Source of the DNA: JAUWOY01 sp034431315
GTDB taxonomy: Bacteria; Chloroflexota; Anaerolineae; VGOG01
Direction: 5' to 3'
DNA: 56,817 nucleotides
Assembly: GCA_034431315.1 (NCBI GenBank)
Contig: DAOUDK010000146.1
Coordinates: 1-56,817 of the forward strand
The translations under genes were made by a program, and so were the position numbers. The notes under the pieces were generated by a model. That model worked only from the letters and a program-made list of their open reading frames with translations. It ran no database searches and had not been told where the DNA came from. Positions within the stretch are counted from its first letter, which is position 1; every line of letters begins with the position of its first letter. Of the stretch, positions 1-10,000 are shown piece by piece.

Positions 1-119
1 CCCGAAAAGGCTATTTTCACGGCAAAAAGCAGTGTTTGGGGTGCCAGAACCTTATTGGCTGCTCCCACTTTTCGAAAAAGTGTAAAGGTGTTTTTCGGCC
101 CCTGTGAACCATGCCGAGA

Positions 120-998
120 TTAGATATTGGATATTGCTCTCTGCACCGCTCGCTCCAGTCCGCGACGCACCAGCACTTTGATCACCTCCTCGCGGTACTC
201 CTGGGAAGCCCGCAGGAGGCTGGAGCGGGGATGCGATTCTTGCATCGCTATCTCCCCGGCCCGGGCCATCGTCTCCAGGCTGATCGGTGCGCCGCGCAGG
301 CTCTCCTCGGCCTGGGAAGCGCGGAAGGGCACCGGGGCCACCGGCCCCAGGGCGATACACGCTGATTCAAAATCCTCGCCGCCCTCGCTCAGGCTAACGA
401 CCACCGCGCAGATGAGGATGGGCAGGGCCAGCGCGCGGCGGCGGGCGATGCGCTCCAATGCCGAGGCCTGGCGCTCGCCCAAAGCTCTGAAGCGAAAGGC
501 GGTCAGCATCTCCCTGGCGCTGTCTACCCTGGAAACGCCCGGCCCGGCGAAGAGGTCAGGCAGCGGCACCCACTTCCGCCCTGTCCCATCAGCGATCTCG
601 GCCTCGGCCTTCAGGGCCAGCAGGGCGGTGGTGCCATCGGCGGCGGGCATGGCGTTGACCACGTTGCCCCCCAGCGTGCCCACGTTGCGGATCTGCAGCG
701 AGCCCACGGCCCGACAGGCCGAGGCCAGCACCGTGGCCCGCTCTCGGACCAGTGGCGATTCGGCGGCCTGGCGGTGGGTCACGTTGGCCCCGAGGACGAT
801 CATCCCTTCTTCCAGCGTTATCTTGGCCAGCTTCGGGATGCGGGTGATGTCCACCAGGCAATCGGCAGCCCGCCGGCCCTCAGTTAACTCGATGACCAGG
901 TCGGTGCCGCCAGCCATCAGGCGCGCCCGTCCTTCGCGCTCGGCCAACATAGCCAGTGCTTCCTTCACCGAGGAAGGAAAAAGGTATTCTTGCCACAT
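120..998 (-). CDS. FAD-binding subunit of a xanthine dehydrogenase/CO dehydrogenase-type molybdenum hydroxylase
   Basis: This 292-aa protein would be the medium subunit that passes electrons from the molybdopterin subunit through FAD. Seen: AGGTDL at residues 29-34 and IRNVGTLGGN at 103-112, the two FAD pyrophosphate-binding loops of the family, followed by PAAD; the length is normal. The start has AGGAGC upstream and lies 15 nt after lepA, so the two are probably cotranscribed. The last residues (AISNI) come from a dispersed TTGGATATT-type repeat that also occurs near 41.03 and 42.93 kb. The usual partners (2Fe-2S and molybdopterin subunits) are not in the 119 nt left to the window edge. The substrate cannot be told. 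Confidence 0.88.
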   Translation of the reverse strand: MWQEYLFPSSVKEALAMLAEREGRARLMAGGTDLVIELTEGRRAADCLVDITRIPKLAKITLEEGMIVLGANVTHRQAAESPLVRERATVLASACRAVGSLQIRNVGTLGGNVVNAMPAADGTTALLALKAEAEIADGTGRKWVPLPDLFAGPGVSRVDSAREMLTAFRFRALGERQASALERIARRRALALPILICAVVVSLSEGGEDFESACIALGPVAPVPFRASQAEESLRGAPISLETMARAGEIAMQESHPRSSLLRASQEYREEVIKVLVRRGLERAVQRAISNI

Positions 999-1013
999 TG
1001 TATTGCTCCTAAA

Positions 1014-2813
1014 TTATTTCTCCAATTGCAGCACTGCCATGAACGCCTCCTGGGGTATCTCCACGTTTCCGATGCGCTTGAGGCGCTTCTTGCCCGCCCG
1101 CTGCTTTTCGAGAAGTTTTCTCTTTCTAGTTACATCACCCCCATAGCATTTACTGGTGACGTTCTTGCGCAACGCCTTGACCGTCTCCCGCGCGATTGCC
1201 CGCTTGCCGACGGAAGCCTGGATGGGCACGGCGAAGAGCTGGCGGGGGATAACCTCCTTCAGCTTTTTGGTCAGGGCAGTGCCTATGGCATAGGCCTGGT
1301 CGCGGTGGATGATGAGGGAGAGAGCATCCACTGGCTCCTTGTTGACCAGGATGTCCAGCTTGACCAGGTCGCCCGGACGATACTCGGCGAAGGCGTAGTC
1401 CAGCGAGGCATAGCCGCGAGTGATGGATTTGAGCCGGTCGTAGAAATCAACGATCAATTCGGCGAGGGGTATCCTGTAGGCGAGGATCAGCCGCTGCTGA
1501 TCCAGGTAGTCCACCCGAACCACCTCTCCCCGCCGTCTGGTCACCAGTTCCATGATCGGTCCGATGTACTCGACCGGGGACCAAATCTGGATGTCCATCC
1601 ACGGCTCCTGGATCTCCGCGATCTCCCTTTCGGGAGGCAGATCGGCCGCCCCTTTAACGATCACGATCTCTCCCTGTCTGGTGATCACGTGGTACTCGAC
1701 GCTGGGAGCGGTGGTCAGCAGCTCTAAGTCGTACTCCCGCTCCAGGCGCTCCTGGACGATTTCCATGTGAAACAGCCCCAGGAAACCGCAGCGAAAGCCC
1801 AGGTTGAGAGCCTGGGAGGTCTCGGGCTGGTAGATCAGCGAGGCGTCGTTGAGCCGCAGCTTCTCCAGGGCATCTTTCAGTAGGCCGTAGTCCTCAGGCT
1901 CCACGGGATAGAGGCCGGCGAAGACCATGGGCTTGGCCGGACGATAGCCGGGGAGAGGTTCCGTGGCGGGGTTCTGAGCCAGGGTAACGGTATCACCCAC
2001 CGAACAGTCCCGCACGTCTTTCAGCCCGGTGGCTACATAGCCCACCTGGCCGGCGGTCAATCCTTCCACGGAGACCATACCCGGCCTGAAGCTGCCCACC
2101 TCCAGAGGATCGAGGACCCTCTCGTTGGACATGAGCATCAACTCCTGTCCCTGCGCCAGCTCCCCATCCACCAGACGCACGTAGGCCACCACTCCCTTGT
2201 AGGTGTCGTAGTGGGAATCGAAGATCAGGGCGCGCAGGGGCTTCTCTCGTTGGCCCGATGGGGGAGGGATTCGCTCCACGATGGCTTGCAGCACCTCCTC
2301 GCTGCCGATGCCCTCCTTGGCCGAGGTGCGGATCACCTCGTCGGCCGGCGACCCGATCAGTTCCTCCATCTCCTGGGCCACCTCATCGGGGTAAGCCCTG
2401 GCCAGATCAATCTTATTGACCACGGACACGATCTCCAGGTCTTGATCCAGGGCCAGGTACAGGTTAGCCAGGGTCTGGGCCTGGATGCCCTGGGCGGCGT
2501 CCACCACCAGGATAGCGCCCTCGCAGGCTGCCAGGGCGCGGGAGACCTCGTAAGTGAAATCAACGTGGCCGGGGGTGTCAATGAGATTCAGCTCGTACTC
2601 CTCGCCGTCCTCGTGCTGATACAGCATGCGCACCGCCGAGGCCTTGATGGTCACCCCCTTCTCCCGCTCCAGATCCATGGTGTCCAGCACCTGTTCCTTC
2701 ATCTCCCGGGGGCTGATAGTGCCCGTGCGCTCCAGCAGGCGGTCGGCCAGGGTTGACTTGCCGTGATCTATGTGGGCGATTATGCAGAAATTGCGGATGT
2801 GCTGTTGATCCAT
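1014..2813 (-). CDS. lepA: Elongation factor 4 (back-translocating GTPase LepA)
   Basis: LepA is a ribosome-binding GTPase that acts on stalled or mis-translocated ribosomes. Seen: G1 loop AHIDHGKST at 13-21, DTPGH at 79-83 and NKID at 133-136. These are followed by the EF-G-like domains and the LepA-specific C-terminal tail with KRKLLEKQRAGKKRLK near the end. At 599 aa it is full length. The start codon is preceded by GAGGTAG, and a TATAAT-like -10 lies at 2832-2837 on this strand. The molybdenum hydroxylase subunit follows 15 nt downstream. Identification is firm. Confidence 0.98.
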   Translation of the reverse strand: MDQQHIRNFCIIAHIDHGKSTLADRLLERTGTISPREMKEQVLDTMDLEREKGVTIKASAVRMLYQHEDGEEYELNLIDTPGHVDFTYEVSRALAACEGAILVVDAAQGIQAQTLANLYLALDQDLEIVSVVNKIDLARAYPDEVAQEMEELIGSPADEVIRTSAKEGIGSEEVLQAIVERIPPPSGQREKPLRALIFDSHYDTYKGVVAYVRLVDGELAQGQELMLMSNERVLDPLEVGSFRPGMVSVEGLTAGQVGYVATGLKDVRDCSVGDTVTLAQNPATEPLPGYRPAKPMVFAGLYPVEPEDYGLLKDALEKLRLNDASLIYQPETSQALNLGFRCGFLGLFHMEIVQERLEREYDLELLTTAPSVEYHVITRQGEIVIVKGAADLPPEREIAEIQEPWMDIQIWSPVEYIGPIMELVTRRRGEVVRVDYLDQQRLILAYRIPLAELIVDFYDRLKSITRGYASLDYAFAEYRPGDLVKLDILVNKEPVDALSLIIHRDQAYAIGTALTKKLKEVIPRQLFAVPIQASVGKRAIARETVKALRKNVTSKCYGGDVTRKRKLLEKQRAGKKRLKRIGNVEIPQEAFMAVLQLEK

Positions 2814-2850
2814 TTGACTACCTCATCATGAATTATACATCATCTTCACG

Positions 2851-2882
2851 AAAAGAAAAAGCCCGGAGGTTCGCCTCCGGGC
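2851..2882 (-). terminator. Rho-independent terminator after the JAMM/PsbP-like pair
   Basis: A perfect 9-bp GC stem (2861-2869 with 2874-2882) with a 4-nt loop is followed on the minus strand by a T-rich run (2851-2860). It separates the pair at 2911-4265 from lepA. Confidence 0.9.
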
Positions 2883-2910
2883 CGCGCTGAGTCGACTCCA
2901 AGATTGGCGC

Positions 2911-3696
2911 TCACGATTCCGTTTCGTACCCCTCCGGCTTCTCGCGCACAGCATACGTCGGCGTCAACGTTACCAAAGGCTGAAAAACTCTCGCTTCTTC
3001 TCTTTCCCTCCGAAACTTGAAGGTGCTTACCGCATCCCTGAACGATTCCAGATAAGCATAGTAATCTTCGGCGACGGCTGCATAGGCCAGCTCATAGAAC
3101 TGGGGACCCTTTTTGAACACGATTTTTCTCTCAATGATGGGTGTTTCTTTGGCATTGAGGTTGTTGAGCGGCAAGAGCATGGTGTAGCCGATCTCAATCT
3201 CTACGGCATCAACCCCAACGAAGGTGCCCCGAGCGCGGGAGATTTCGCGGAAGTCAGATAGCTGGCGGTTCTTCCTCAGATAATCCTCTACCACTTCTGC
3301 TACAGTGGCGAACTTGCCTTTTCGCTCCCAGGCAGGGAAGACGTGAACGGTTATGGTCAAGCTGAAGGTATCACCTCGATTTCTAGGCCCCAGGACGAAG
3401 ACCCCGCTGTGGCCTTCCTGATCAAACTCCCTTACCTGCCAGGCCCCAGGATAGAGAAACTTGAAGTCCAGGCGGGGATTGGTGCTGGTGAAGGCTGTCC
3501 TCTGTTGTCCCACCTTGCGGGGGATTGAGGCTTCCCCTTTTTGCTGTAACCGCCGCCGCTGCACTCCCAGGTCTATGGCAGCCAGATCAGTTCGAGGCTC
3601 TGGGATGCCCAATGCGCGGCGGCGGCGTTCCCACTCGACTCTGAGGTCGCGCAGTTCACTATCGTCTATTATATCGAAAGGATACGGAGTGCTCAT
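2911..3696 (-). CDS. PsbP/DcrB-like domain protein of unknown function
   Basis: 261 aa, no signal peptide and no membrane segment. From about residue 75 the sequence (LDFKFLYPGAWQV, then TFSLTITVHVF, a DYL segment and alternating strands to about 235) has the look of the Mog1/PsbP/DcrB fold, which often binds partners or small ligands. The first 70 residues are charged and helical, with RRRR and RRRLQQK runs. It overlaps the upstream JAMM gene by 4 nt (ATGA), so translation is coupled and the two proteins probably act together. The fold is inferred from pattern only; the function is unknown. Confidence 0.6.
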   Translation of the reverse strand: MSTPYPFDIIDDSELRDLRVEWERRRRALGIPEPRTDLAAIDLGVQRRRLQQKGEASIPRKVGQQRTAFTSTNPRLDFKFLYPGAWQVREFDQEGHSGVFVLGPRNRGDTFSLTITVHVFPAWERKGKFATVAEVVEDYLRKNRQLSDFREISRARGTFVGVDAVEIEIGYTMLLPLNNLNAKETPIIERKIVFKKGPQFYELAYAAVAEDYYAYLESFRDAVSTFKFRREREEARVFQPLVTLTPTYAVREKPEGYETES

Positions 3697-4265
3697 GGCC
3701 GGTATACCCTCCTTAAAATGCCATGTCGTCCGCGATACAGAGCTATCCTGTACTTCTCACACATGTCCAGATTCGCGGCATACATGGCCTCTGGAAATGT
3801 CATCCCCTCATCGGTGTGCATCCCTAGCCTCTGACGGAATTCTCTTTTCAGCACAACTGGATCAATCACCTCAGGGGTCTTGTCCGTGGGCCGCAAAGCG
3901 AACACTTCTTCCCCGCTCTGTACCACTGTGATATTGTCGTGCGAGTTGATGGCGTTGGCTATGTCCTGACCGCTGAAAGCGACACCTGTGTAACCCTCCC
4001 TGTATGGATGGGTGTGGAAAGTTCCCATCAGTTTTTCGCCCTCAGCAACTTTTCGGTCAGGCCTGACCCTATCCTCTTCTCCTACCACCGGATTGACCAG
4101 CTTGAGTTCGCCCTCCTGGCCCTCCACCAGGGTCGCAGCATGTTCCTTGACCACACCTTTGTCTATATCCTGGACGCTCTTTTGCCACAGAGTGTCCATC
4201 TGTTGAGCGACCTGCTCCCCTAACTCGAGTTGCTCTGACAATTCAGCGAACATATCAGTGCTCAT
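3693..4265 (-). CDS. JAMM/MPN-type putative metalloprotease
   Basis: 190 aa. It shows the JAMM zinc signature: HTHP at 84-87, SGQD at 98-101, and an upstream glutamate (E41 or E49) in the position of the catalytic acid. The spacing between the second His and Ser is slightly longer than the common form. JAMM proteins cleave isopeptide bonds or release ubiquitin-like or sulphur-carrier tails. No ubiquitin-like or E1-like gene lies next to it here; the only partner is the coupled PsbP-like gene. A well-formed promoter lies directly upstream (4285-4313). Confidence 0.65.
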   Translation of the reverse strand: MSTDMFAELSEQLELGEQVAQQMDTLWQKSVQDIDKGVVKEHAATLVEGQEGELKLVNPVVGEEDRVRPDRKVAEGEKLMGTFHTHPYREGYTGVAFSGQDIANAINSHDNITVVQSGEEVFALRPTDKTPEVIDPVVLKREFRQRLGMHTDEGMTFPEAMYAANLDMCEKYRIALYRGRHGILRRVYRP

Positions 4266-4284
4266 CTAAGCCTTTCTTCACTTG

Positions 4285-4313
4285 ATTATACTACTTTTCA
4301 GCCTGGCGGTCAA
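4285..4313 (-). promoter_or_regulatory. Sigma70-type promoter for the JAMM/PsbP-like pair
   Basis: On the minus strand TTGACC and TATAAT are separated by exactly 17 nt, and the start codon follows about 20 nt after the -10. It overlaps the space after the BtpA gene stop. Confidence 0.75.
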
Positions 4314-4318
4314 AGTGC

Positions 4319-5167
4319 TCACCTTACTGCCCTCACCGCTTCCATATACCTCTTCACCCTCTCCACATCCACCAGGTTCTCGGCGATGCCATCAACCTTG
4401 AGGGCGGTGCCGACGATAGCCCCGTCGGCGTACTGTAGAAACTCGGCGACGTTATCAATAGTGGTGCCGCTGCCCATGAGAATGGGGCGAGTGGTCAGCT
4501 CCCTGGCTCGCCTCACCTTCTCCAACTCCGGCGCAGCGCCCGTCATCTTGCCGGAGACGATGAGGGCATCGGCCAGGTAGAACTCGGTCCACTCGATGTG
4601 GGTAGCCAGGTCAATGCCGGGGAAGGCCACCGAGTGCTTCTTGTCCACATCGGCGAAGAGCTTGATGTGCTCCGCCCCCAGGTTCTTGCGCCAGCGCAGC
4701 AATTCGGCAGCGCAGCCGCGATCAAACTCCCCCGTGTCCCAGACCCTGGCCCCGGTGAGAAGGCAGACGCGGATGAAGTCAGCCCCGGCCGCCACGGCAA
4801 TGGACAGAGTCACCCGCCCGCCGTTGTGGATCACGTTGATGCCCACCGGCGCGTCCACCGCCTCGACGACAGATCGGGCGGCTACGGCCTGGGCCGTCAT
4901 CTCCTCAGGCGGCACATCCATCCCCACGTAGTAAGGCAGGTCCCACATGTTCTCCACCATGAGCGCATCAACACCCCCGCTGATGAGGGCCTCGGCATCC
5001 CGCAGAGCGTGCTCAATGACGGCCTCCAGGCCATAGAAATCGTAGCCCGGTGCGCCAGGCAAGGGGAGAAGATGTATCATGCCGATGATGGGCTTCTCCA
5101 CTCCAAACATCTCTTTCAGCGATTTCAACCGCAGGCTGTCCAGCCTCTCTTTCCAATTCATGGTCAT
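4319..5167 (-). CDS. BtpA/SgcQ family TIM-barrel protein
   Basis: 282 aa of the BtpA family, whose members are linked to photosystem I stability in cyanobacteria and to sugar or nucleoside operons elsewhere. Seen: GMIHLLPLPGAPGY near residue 28, then (beta-alpha)8-like repeats ending in LMGSGTT and ADGAIVGTALK, typical phosphate-binding loops. The start ATG has GAGGAGGT 7-8 nt upstream. It follows a PfkB-type kinase gene by 31 nt, so a nucleoside or sugar salvage role is the likelier context than photosynthesis. The substrate is unknown. Confidence 0.85.
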   Translation of the reverse strand: MTMNWKERLDSLRLKSLKEMFGVEKPIIGMIHLLPLPGAPGYDFYGLEAVIEHALRDAEALISGGVDALMVENMWDLPYYVGMDVPPEEMTAQAVAARSVVEAVDAPVGINVIHNGGRVTLSIAVAAGADFIRVCLLTGARVWDTGEFDRGCAAELLRWRKNLGAEHIKLFADVDKKHSVAFPGIDLATHIEWTEFYLADALIVSGKMTGAAPELEKVRRARELTTRPILMGSGTTIDNVAEFLQYADGAIVGTALKVDGIAENLVDVERVKRYMEAVRAVR

Positions 5168-5198
5168 CTTTCAAACCTCCTCTGCGACTTTGCACAAT

Positions 5199-6188
5199 CT
5201 AGCCCAGAAACTCAATAAGAAACCGCAACTCCTGCTGCCAGCCCTGCCACGATGGCTGATCCAGGTGCGCCTCCAGAAAGGCGCGGACCTCTCCTCTCTC
5301 TGCCAGAGAAGTCCCCGCTCCTTCGACCGAGGCGGTCAGCGCGCCCAGGGCGTCGGCCAACAAGGCCGATTCCCGCCAACCCCAGCCCTCCAGCCTCCCC
5401 AGGATAAGGCCGGCATCGAAGCTATCCCCGGCGCCAGTGGTGTCCACCGTGGATACGGCGAAACCAGGGACTGTGAACACTCCCTCAGCACTGCCTATCG
5501 CACAGCCGCGCTTGCCCAGCTTGAGAGCCACAGTCCCCACACCGTAGTCCAACAGGGATTCAATGGCCCCCTCAATATCCCGATGGCCCGTCAGATATTC
5601 CGCCTCAGCCTGGTTGGGGAAAAGGATGTCAACCTGGGGCAAGATCGCCTTCACCCCGTCTGTGACCCTCATAACCGCCTCCAGCCCCAAGTCCGCCGTC
5701 ACCGTCAGCCCCGCCTGGCGAGCCACCTCCAGGGCGCGCAGGGCAGCCTCCCGCTGGGGAACCTGCAACAGGGAGTAGCCGGAGAGGTGAAAGAAACGAG
5801 CCTGGGTGATGTAGCTTTCATCCAGCAGAGTGGGGTCTGTGCGGACGTTAGCTCCCCGGCAGCCGAACATGGTGCGCTCGCCATCGGGGGTGACGGCGAT
5901 GAGCATTATCCCCGTCATGGTCTGAGGGTCTCGTTGAATACAGCGACCGTCCACCCCCGCCTCGGCCAGAGCGGCAAGAGCCAGAAGTGCCAGTACATCC
6001 TCCCCCACCCGCCCGATGATGCCTACGTCCACGCCGAAGCGGGCCAGAGCGACGGCCGTGTTAGCCGCTGAGCCCCCACAATACACGTGTCCCTGCTCAG
6101 CCAGCCCCTCCCCGCCTTTTTGCGGATAACCGGGGATGTGGGCGATGACGTCTATGTTTATGTCGCCTATGGTAACCACTTGGGGCAT
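5199..6188 (-). CDS. PfkB-family carbohydrate/nucleoside kinase
   Basis: ATP-dependent kinase of the ribokinase family, 329 aa from the start chosen here. A longer frame runs upstream, but AGGAGGAG sits 6 nt before the ATG at 6188 and the family homology begins there (VVTIGDINIDV). Seen: the GG substrate motif (YCGGSAANTAVAL), and the C-terminal DTTGAGDSFDAG with the catalytic Asp. Cotranscription with the BtpA-family gene suggests a shared sugar or nucleoside. Exact substrate unknown. Confidence 0.9.
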   Translation of the reverse strand: MPQVVTIGDINIDVIAHIPGYPQKGGEGLAEQGHVYCGGSAANTAVALARFGVDVGIIGRVGEDVLALLALAALAEAGVDGRCIQRDPQTMTGIMLIAVTPDGERTMFGCRGANVRTDPTLLDESYITQARFFHLSGYSLLQVPQREAALRALEVARQAGLTVTADLGLEAVMRVTDGVKAILPQVDILFPNQAEAEYLTGHRDIEGAIESLLDYGVGTVALKLGKRGCAIGSAEGVFTVPGFAVSTVDTTGAGDSFDAGLILGRLEGWGWRESALLADALGALTASVEGAGTSLAERGEVRAFLEAHLDQPSWQGWQQELRFLIEFLG

Positions 6189-6248
6189 TTTGCTCCTCCT
6201 CACTACAGAACAGAAGCTTCGCTCCGCATTGACGAAGCCTAGTATCAA

Positions 6249-6938
6249 CTAATGGAGGCCATATCTCCACATTAAGTTTTCCATCCCTGCAAATTTGTCT
6301 ATAGTTATGATTATGAATTTGGCATCTGGGGGGATACCTCCTTGGAAGAAAGGAATAGTCGAGGGCCTGTCCCATTCATCCCAGAAGGGACCCGATTCGA
6401 GAACATAGCTTCCTCCAGGCGCAATTGTAAACTGTTTTATGTTATTAAGATACTCCTCTTTTTGAGCATCCCATGGGGCAATAACTGGAAAGTATTGATT
6501 ACCTTGGTCGTCGGTGACTCGGAAAAGCGAAGGCTTGTAGGAGATGAATTTTTGCTCTTGGCTAGAATTTTTAATGGTGAATGATAACCCAAAATTTGGA
6601 CTGTCATAATAGGTGGTAGTTTTGATTGACTTCTGCAATATGATACTTATTCCGCTCTTGCTGATTGGCTGTCCGGCTGGCACAGTCGTGCCTGACGGTG
6701 GGGTTTGTTCGTTTGCCGCGATTGGTGTTGGGGTTGTTGGAATTTGTGTAGGAGTGGGTTGCAGAACGACACTGGCAGCAGCTGTAGGAGTTGGAAGAAC
6801 AGACTCTAGGAAAACATAGATGGGCTGTTGATAGAAGACCATCAGTACAGCAACGATAAACCCCAGGATAGTGAAGATAGCGCCAATGATCGAAAAGCAC
6901 CCGATGAGTAGTTGAAGGACTTGACTTTCTTTTTTCAT
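6249..6938 (-). CDS. Membrane-anchored extracytoplasmic protein with Thr/Pro linker
   Basis: 229 aa. One or two hydrophobic segments lie at about 8-40, then a Pro/Thr-rich linker (TPTPTQIPTTPTP type) at about 50-85, then a compact beta-rich domain (about 90-229) resembling DUF4352-like extracytoplasmic domains: FGLSFTIKNSS, FRVTDDQGNQYFPV. CGGAGG precedes the start. Codon use and base composition are more AT-rich than the flanking kinase and the giant protein, hinting at separate ancestry. Function unknown. Confidence 0.7.
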   Translation of the reverse strand: MKKESQVLQLLIGCFSIIGAIFTILGFIVAVLMVFYQQPIYVFLESVLPTPTAAASVVLQPTPTQIPTTPTPIAANEQTPPSGTTVPAGQPISKSGISIILQKSIKTTTYYDSPNFGLSFTIKNSSQEQKFISYKPSLFRVTDDQGNQYFPVIAPWDAQKEEYLNNIKQFTIAPGGSYVLESGPFWDEWDRPSTIPFFQGGIPPDAKFIIITIDKFAGMENLMWRYGLH

Positions 6939-7037
6939 GTGGTATTCCTCCGTTTGGCATGGTTGCTAAAAAGCGTGTTCTTGAAGTTCCTTTTTCATTT
7001 ACCTCTCGGGTAAAGAAAGGCCATTGCCCTAGAATGG

Positions 7038-10000
7038 TTATTCGCAAGTCTCTCCCCAATGCACCGCCACGAGCATGATGTCCACGACGGTGATGATTCC
7101 ATCCTGGTACAGGTCAAAGCGGGGTTCGTAGTTGGGGGTGGTGGGGTCGTTGTCCGGGTCCGGGTTGGCGGCGCTGAGGCGCCACCGGCTGGCCACTTCC
7201 ATGATGTCGGCAATATCCACCCGGCAGTCGGCGATGATGTCGCCGGGGATGGTGGCGATGGTCAGTTCGTAGGTGGCAGAGCAATCCGTAGTGCCACCTG
7301 GGGCACTGACTGTCTCGACGAAGAAGGTGCCCGTGTACGGCGCGGTCCACACCAGCTCCGAAGCTGGTCCGCCATCTGCATCGTCATTGCTGGCAAGCAG
7401 GGTGAGGGCGTCCACGTCGTACAAGTTGAGCACCGTATCCGCGCTGCCAGCCAGGTTTTGCGTGCTGATGGTGTAGGTTACTCCCTGGACCGCTTGGAAA
7501 CTCACCCAATCGCTGTCCTGGGGTATGTCCAGGCCCCGGGCCAGCGGCCAGTCGTTGGGCCACACCCAACGAGCCGCTGCATAGCCATCATCCGGTTCCA
7601 GGTCATCAGTAGCGCAGAGCAGCGGAGCCTGGAGGTCGAAATCGCCCAGGTCTTCTGTTTGGGCAGTGACCACGTGGTTGGCCAGGTCCACTGTGGTTGT
7701 CAAGGGGTGCCACGTCTCTTGTTCCTCATCCCAGCGGTGGAGGGCGAGTTGGGTCACATCCAGGTGCAGCACATCAGTGTCGGTGTAGGTGACTGTCAGG
7801 GTGATAGGCTTGGTGAGGGTGAGCTGGGTGGTGCTTTGTAACGTGGTGGCGCTTTGCAAGCTGCTACCCTCCAGCAGCCATTCCAGGAGGCGCAACCAGA
7901 AGGAACGGCCGGTGCCACGCAGTTGGGCGGATGGCTCGGCTACCGGGACAGGGGATAGTTCCAAAATCGCCTGGCCGGAGAAGGCGCCAGGTGGGATGAT
8001 TGCCTGGATGTGACCGGTAGTATCGGTCATGGTGGCTCCCTGGTCGCCTGAGACTGGATCCTGGGTAGAAACCTGATGGATCCAAAGGTAATAGCTGGTT
8101 GGGCCACCATTGGCCTCCCAGGGCTCGGGTGGGCTTCCGCGCCAGTGAAAAGGATCCACTACTTCGTTCTCGCTCCATGTGCCGTCGTCGTTGTCGTCAT
8201 AGTACACAGAAAGGTGAAGATGGGTGCCGTCTCCCCTTCCTTCAACATGGCCTGTTGCTCCCATGATCCCCAAGGTGTCAGCAGCCGTAACTGGCTGACC
8301 TTCACTCACACGGACTTCCCTCAAGTGAGCGTAGCGCGTAAAGTAGTGGTTCCAGTGATTCACGATGACATAGTTCCCGTATGCACCACATGCCAAACAA
8401 CTCCCATAACGGCAAGAGTCGGTACAGGCAGTGACTGTCTCCGAGATGTCCCCACCGGCGGCTGGGCGGATTGGGAGTGGCTGGTTGCCGGGCTCATTAG
8501 GCTGGGGGTCAGCGTAGCTAAAGTCGATACCATTGTGGCCATCATAGCAGGTGCCATAGCTCAGACAATCATCATAGGTCTGTTCAGCGCCGGTGTAGAT
8601 GCGGCCGTTCCAAAGAGTAAGGTTGTAATTGCGTCCGTTAGGATACGTGTGGTCAAACCAGGCATTAACGCGCCCGGGACCCAGGCCGCCTTTGTTGGCC
8701 AGGGTGGCTTCTCCGAAGTTGGTGTACTCGAACGGCAGGTCAAGGAAGGGCGTTGGTGGCCCCACACCTCCCATCGCCAGCTTCGCTACGAAGGCGTCAA
8801 TGTTGCCACCATTGTAAGTCGTATCGAAGGCTCCCTCCGTGGTAGGGAAGTTGGAGGACCAGGTGTAGCCAGCCACGTAGGCGCTGCCCGACCCGTCCAC
8901 GGCGATGGCCCAGCCCGAGTAGTCATCATCGCTCCCTCCCAGGAAAGTGGCGTAGGCCAGCCCCGTCCCGCTAGCGTTTACCTTGACCACGAAGGCGTCG
9001 TAGCCATAGTAGCCGCCGTTGTAGGTGGTGTCGAAGGCCCCGGGCGTGGTGGGAAAGTCGGAGGACTTGGTCCAGCCCGACACGTAGGCGCTGCCCGCCC
9101 CATCCACGGCGATGGCGCGGCCCTGGTCATGGTGACCGCCACCCAGGAAGGCAGCGTAGGCCAACTCCGTGCCCTCGGCATTCACCTTGACCACGAAGGC
9201 GTCGTAGCCGCCGTTATAGCTGGAGTCAAAGGCCTCCTCCGTAGCGGGGAAGTCTGAGGAAGTGGTCAAGCCCGACACGTAGGCGCTGCCCGCCCCGTCC
9301 ACGACGATGGCCTCGCCATAGTCACCATAGTCATAAGTACTGCCGCCCAAGAGGGTGGCGTAGATCAGCCCCGTCCCGTCGGCGTTCAGTTTTACCACGA
9401 AGGCGTCGTAGCCGCCGTTATAGCTTGTGTCGAAGGCCCCCGCTGTGGTGGGGAAGTCGGAGGAAGGGGTGTAGCCCGTCACGTAGGCGCTGCCGCTCCC
9501 GTCTACACTGATGGCACGGCCAACGTCCTGACTGCTCCCCCCTAGGAAGGTGGCATAGGCCAGCCCTGTCCCGTCAGCGTTCAGTTTGACCACGAAGGCG
9601 TCCTGGCCGCCGTTGTGGCTCGTGTCGAAGGCTTCCGCCGTGGTAGGGAAGTTGGAGGACTCAGTTATGCCCGTCACGTAGGCGCTGCCAATCCCGTCCA
9701 CGGCGATGGCGAAGCTCCCGTCCAAGCTACTGCCGCCCAGGAAGGTGGCGTAGGCCAGGCTCCCTCCGTCCGGCGCCAGCTTAACCACGAAAGCGTCGGT
9801 GCCGCCATGGCTCGTGTCGAAGGCCCCAGCCGTGATGGGGAAGTCGGAGGAGTCGGTCCCGCCCGCCACGTAGGCGTTGCCCGTCCCGTCCAAGGCGATC
9901 GCCCAGCCCGTGTCACCACCACTACCGCCCAGGAAGGTGGCGTAGGCCAGGCTCCCTCCGTCCGGCGCCAGCTTAACCACGAAAGCGTCAGTGCCGCCGC

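Noticed and set aside
8076..9257. Plus-strand frames opposite the SBBP repeats and a first impression of a CRISPR-like periodicity
   Set aside because: The period is the protein repeat of the minus-strand gene; units are long, coding and diverged, with no constant repeat-spacer pattern. No CRISPR array was seen anywhere.
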